25,134 nt of DNA, from the NCBI GenBank assembly GCA_937895515.1, contig CALAYS010000121.1, positions 1 to 25,134 of the forward strand, in the 5' to 3' direction. Within the stretch, counting starts at the first letter, position 1. Every line of letters begins with the position of its first letter. The stretch comes from an uncultured bacterium (GTDB lineage Bacteria; Patescibacteriota; Minisyncoccia; Phycocordibacterales; UBA9973). This document shows positions 22,643 to 25,134 of the stretch, one piece after another. The notes beneath the pieces are model-generated. The model made no database searches and had not been told where the DNA came from. It was given only the letters and a program-made list of their open reading frames with translations. The position numbers and the translations under genes are program-made.

Positions 22643-23704
22643 ATGGATTATAAAAAAAAATTAGAAGATCTTATTAATGAAATGGATTCCCGAGGGGGAT
22701 CAGATTTACATTTTAACTGCGGGCTGCCACCATCAATTCGTGTTGACGGGGATTTAGCGTTTTTAACTGAACATGAAATATTAAAATCAACGGATATTGA
22801 AAATTTTTTATTAATATTATTAACCGAAAAAGGTGGAGAAGCTTTTCATTTAACTCATGATTTAGATTTTGCATATTTATCAAATAATTCTGTAAGACTT
22901 CGAGGTAATGCTTATATTGAAAAAGGTCAACCAGCTATTGCACTGCGTCGGGTTCCAAAAGTTAAAACAATCACCGAACTTAATTTACCTGAAAAAATTC
23001 GTGAATTTGCACTAGCAAAGCAAGGATTATTTTTAATTGTTGGTCCAATTGGTCAAGGTAAATCCACAACAATGGCTGCAATGATTGAAGAAATAAATAT
23101 GGGTCGAGCTGCTCATATTGTAACCATTGAAGATCCTGTAGAGTTTACTTTTGAAAATAAAAAATCAATTATTGATCAACGTGAAGTAGGCATAGATACT
23201 GATTCTTTTGAAAGTGCAATGAAGTCAGTTTTTAGAGAAGATGTAAATGTTATTTTAATTGGAGAAATGCGCACCCATGAGACAATTGCTGCAGCTGTTA
23301 CAGCCGCAGAGACTGGACATTTAGTTATTTCAACACTGCATACTAATAATGCATCACAAAGTATTGATCGAATTATTGATTCTTTTCCTGCTGACCAACA
23401 AGATCAAATTAGAATGCAGCTTGCCAGTTCTTTGATTGGGATTTTGTCACAACGTTTGATTCCTAAAATGAACGGTGGGCGAGTAATGGCATATGAATTA
23501 TTGGTTTCAACTCCAGCAGTAGCTAATCTTATTCGTGAAAAAAGAACTCATGAATTACCAATGCTTATTGAAACAGGAACTGACCATGGTATGGTTGATA
23601 TGAATCGCGTATTAATAGATTTAGTACAAAGAGATGTAATTGCTTTGGGTAGCGCTATTGAATATTCTCCAAACCCAAATGCACTAAGATCACAATTTAA
23701 ATAA
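22643..23704 (+). CDS. pilT: Type IV pilus retraction ATPase PilT
   Basis: 353 aa, the usual PilT length. The PAS-like N-terminal domain is followed by a RecA-like core: Walker A GPIGQGKST (where most PilT have GPTGSGKST), Walker B VILIGEMR, histidine box ETGHLVISTLHTNNA, and the C-terminal region SSLIGILSQRL expected of PilT. PilT depolymerises the pilus, giving twitching and DNA uptake. The altered Walker A keeps the key GKST residues, so activity is expected. It sits between pilB and pilC. Confidence 0.94.
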   Translation: MDYKKKLEDLINEMDSRGGSDLHFNCGLPPSIRVDGDLAFLTEHEILKSTDIENFLLILLTEKGGEAFHLTHDLDFAYLSNNSVRLRGNAYIEKGQPAIALRRVPKVKTITELNLPEKIREFALAKQGLFLIVGPIGQGKSTTMAAMIEEINMGRAAHIVTIEDPVEFTFENKKSIIDQREVGIDTDSFESAMKSVFREDVNVILIGEMRTHETIAAAVTAAETGHLVISTLHTNNASQSIDRIIDSFPADQQDQIRMQLASSLIGILSQRLIPKMNGGRVMAYELLVSTPAVANLIREKRTHELPMLIETGTDHGMVDMNRVLIDLVQRDVIALGSAIEYSPNPNALRSQFK

Positions 23705-23705
23705 T

Positions 23706-24914
23706 ATGAAAGTTTTTGAATACAAAGGTCTCTCTAATAAGAACGAAAAAGAAACAGGTAAAATCGATGCAATGAGTCGTGATGTTGCCATAGAGATTCT
23801 TCAGCAACGTGGAATTGTAATTACCTCAATTATAGATGTTGAAGAAAACAAGATGGGTGGGGTAATGAAGTTTTTAAATAAAGTTCCTACAAAAGATATT
23901 GTTTTTATGGCGCGTCAAATTGCTACACTTTTTGAAGCCCATGTTTCTGCAAATAAAGCTTTTTCTTTGATTGCAGATCAATCAGAAAATGTAACTCTTA
24001 AAGCTCAATTACGTAGTGTTACAAATGATCTTTCTTCTGGGATTAGCATTTCTCAATCTTTATCACAATATCCTGAAACTTTCTCTAATTTTTTTATTAA
24101 TATGGTTCGCTCAGGTGAAGAGACTGGTAAACTATCAGAAACTTTTGTTTTTCTAGCTGATTACCTAGAGAGACAATATGAATTAACTTCTAAAATAAGA
24201 AGTGCTCTTATTTATCCAGCTTTTGTTATTTTTGTTTTTTTCTCTGTTATGGTTTTAATGTTTACTTTTATTATCCCTAAATTAGGTAAAATGATTACAG
24301 ATTCTGGACAAGCTGTTCCAGTTTATACACAAATTGTTTTAAAAATTTCAGATGTATTTGTTAATTACGGTTTAATCCTGCTACTTGTTTTTATTGCTGG
24401 TGTTGTAGCTTTGGTATTTTTCTTTAAAACAGCCGGGGGTAAAACTTGGTTAGATAAAGTAAAATTAAAAGTCCCAGTAATAAAACGTTTATTTGAGAAA
24501 CTATATTTAGCTCGTATTGCTGATAACTTAGATACAATGCTTTCTGCCGGGATACCAATAATTAAAACCTTAGAAGTTACTGGTGCTGTTGTTGGAAACC
24601 AAGTCTATGAAAATGTGATTAAAGATGTTTCCGAAGAAGTAAAAGCAGGAATAAGTTTAGCTAATTCTTTTTCCAAGCATACAGAAATTCCAGCCCTTCT
24701 TTCACAAATGATCCGTGTTGGGGAAGAGACTGGTATGCTCGGTCAAGTTTTAAAAACTCTAGGACGATTTTATCGTCGTGAAGTTGATCAAGCTGTGGAT
24801 ACAATGGTTGCGTTAATTGAACCAATGATGATTGTTATGCTTGGTCTTGGTGTTGGTATATTATTGGTTTCAGTTCTTGTACCAATTTATCAAGTTTCTA
24901 CAGGGATGGCATAA
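23706..24914 (+). CDS. pilC: Type IV pilus platform protein PilC
   Basis: 402 aa with two repeated T2SSF domains (about 63-190 and 265-395), each with the FxRQxATLxxAG-like start and three membrane helices in total near 168-192, 215-238 and 370-395. PilC is the inner-membrane platform turned by PilB and PilT. It is the last gene of the co-oriented operon; the pilin gene after it has a separate promoter. Confidence 0.94.
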   Translation: MKVFEYKGLSNKNEKETGKIDAMSRDVAIEILQQRGIVITSIIDVEENKMGGVMKFLNKVPTKDIVFMARQIATLFEAHVSANKAFSLIADQSENVTLKAQLRSVTNDLSSGISISQSLSQYPETFSNFFINMVRSGEETGKLSETFVFLADYLERQYELTSKIRSALIYPAFVIFVFFSVMVLMFTFIIPKLGKMITDSGQAVPVYTQIVLKISDVFVNYGLILLLVFIAGVVALVFFFKTAGGKTWLDKVKLKVPVIKRLFEKLYLARIADNLDTMLSAGIPIIKTLEVTGAVVGNQVYENVIKDVSEEVKAGISLANSFSKHTEIPALLSQMIRVGEETGMLGQVLKTLGRFYRREVDQAVDTMVALIEPMMIVMLGLGVGILLVSVLVPIYQVSTGMA

Positions 24915-24976
24915 TTTATTTTATTCATATAAATAAATTAAAAGTTATCCCCATGGATATTTAATTATATATTGTG

Positions 24977-25002
24977 TTGTCACACATTTAATATGATATA
25001 AT
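24977..25002 (+). promoter_or_regulatory. Extended -10 promoter of the pilin gene
   Basis: TGA-TATAAT (24994-25002) is a consensus extended -10. TTGTCA at 24977-24982 is present but only 14 bases upstream, so the extended -10 probably carries the promoter. The leader (about 70 bases) is very AT-rich and unstructured. No gene lies in 24915-25076. Confidence 0.7.
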
Positions 25003-25076
25003 AAAGGTAGCATTTTTTTGTTAAACTAAAATTTATACAAAAAAATTATTATTAATATTATTATTATTTCATACGT

Positions 25077-25134
25077 ATGAAAAAGTTACAAAAAGGTTTC
25101 ACTCTTATCGAACTTTTGGTTGTTATTGCAATCA
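25077..25134 (+). CDS. Type IV pilin, N-terminal fragment
   Basis: Only the first 19 residues are in the window. They contain the class III signal peptide KGFTLIELLVVIAI: cleavage after the glycine, methylation of the new N-terminal Phe, and Glu at mature position 5. A prepilin peptidase (PilD) must process it. Whether it is the major or a minor pilin cannot be told; its own promoter favours the major one. Confidence 0.93.
   Translation, partial: MKKLQKGFTLIELLVVIAI

Noticed and set aside
1..25134. CRISPR array
   Set aside because: No regularly spaced short direct repeats were found; the only notable direct repeats are the 19-bp att copies and the DGR repeats.
1..25134. UGA recoding to glycine (code 25)
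   Set aside because: Genes contain no in-frame UGA and the DGR target ends with UGA at the repeat border; the standard bacterial code fits.

Overview
The window looks like a chromosome segment of a Patescibacteria (CPR, probably Parcubacteria-like) bacterium carrying an integrated mobile element. Support for the host call: AT-rich compact genes, almost no Shine-Dalgarno sites, a type IV pilus operon without a visible secretin, a CPR-style serine recombinase and standard stop codons. The phylum call is inference; no rRNA or ribosomal protein marker is present.

Left flank (1-371): two class II tRNA-Ser genes, one on each strand, one with the unusual anticodon ACU and one with GCU. The last 19 bases of the GCU tRNA (351-369) recur exactly at 17107-17125. 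I read these as attL and attR of a ~16.8 kb island. The island holds, in order: an HNH protein, a large serine recombinase, a small zinc-ribbon protein, a ~200-nt pseudoknot-rich leader RNA in front of a type III restriction-modification pair (Mod, Res), and a complete diversity-generating retroelement (DGR). The DGR has a reverse transcriptase, an Avd accessory protein, a template repeat and a target protein with a variable repeat. A minus-strand phage packaging block follows (ParB-methyltransferase, small and large terminase), then a divergent regulator pair (winged-helix-like protein / LexA-type repressor). The LexA gene is the first gene of an apparent three-gene operon with a CBASS CD-NTase and a Cap15-like membrane effector. 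The right end carries a structured RNA candidate ending at attR. No capsid, portal or tail gene is visible, so the island resembles a phage satellite or a reduced prophage carrying defence cargo.

The DGR is directly supported by sequence. Template repeat 9071-9205 and variable repeat 9590-9724 differ only where the template, read on the minus strand, has adenine. The reverse transcriptase carries the DGR-type IGNLTSQ and YTDD motifs, and the Avd protein is transcribed head-to-head with it.

Right flank (17126-25134): host genes. These are comF on the minus strand, then a plus-strand operon pilM-pilN-pilO-(pilP-position gene)-pilB-pilT-pilC with nearly identical TAA-T-ATG junctions, then a separate promoter and the start of a type IV pilin gene cut by the window end.

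The most novel candidates are the LexA-CBASS operon, the terminase plus DGR island without structural genes, the leader RNA that can bury the mod start codon, and the structured RNA at the attR end.
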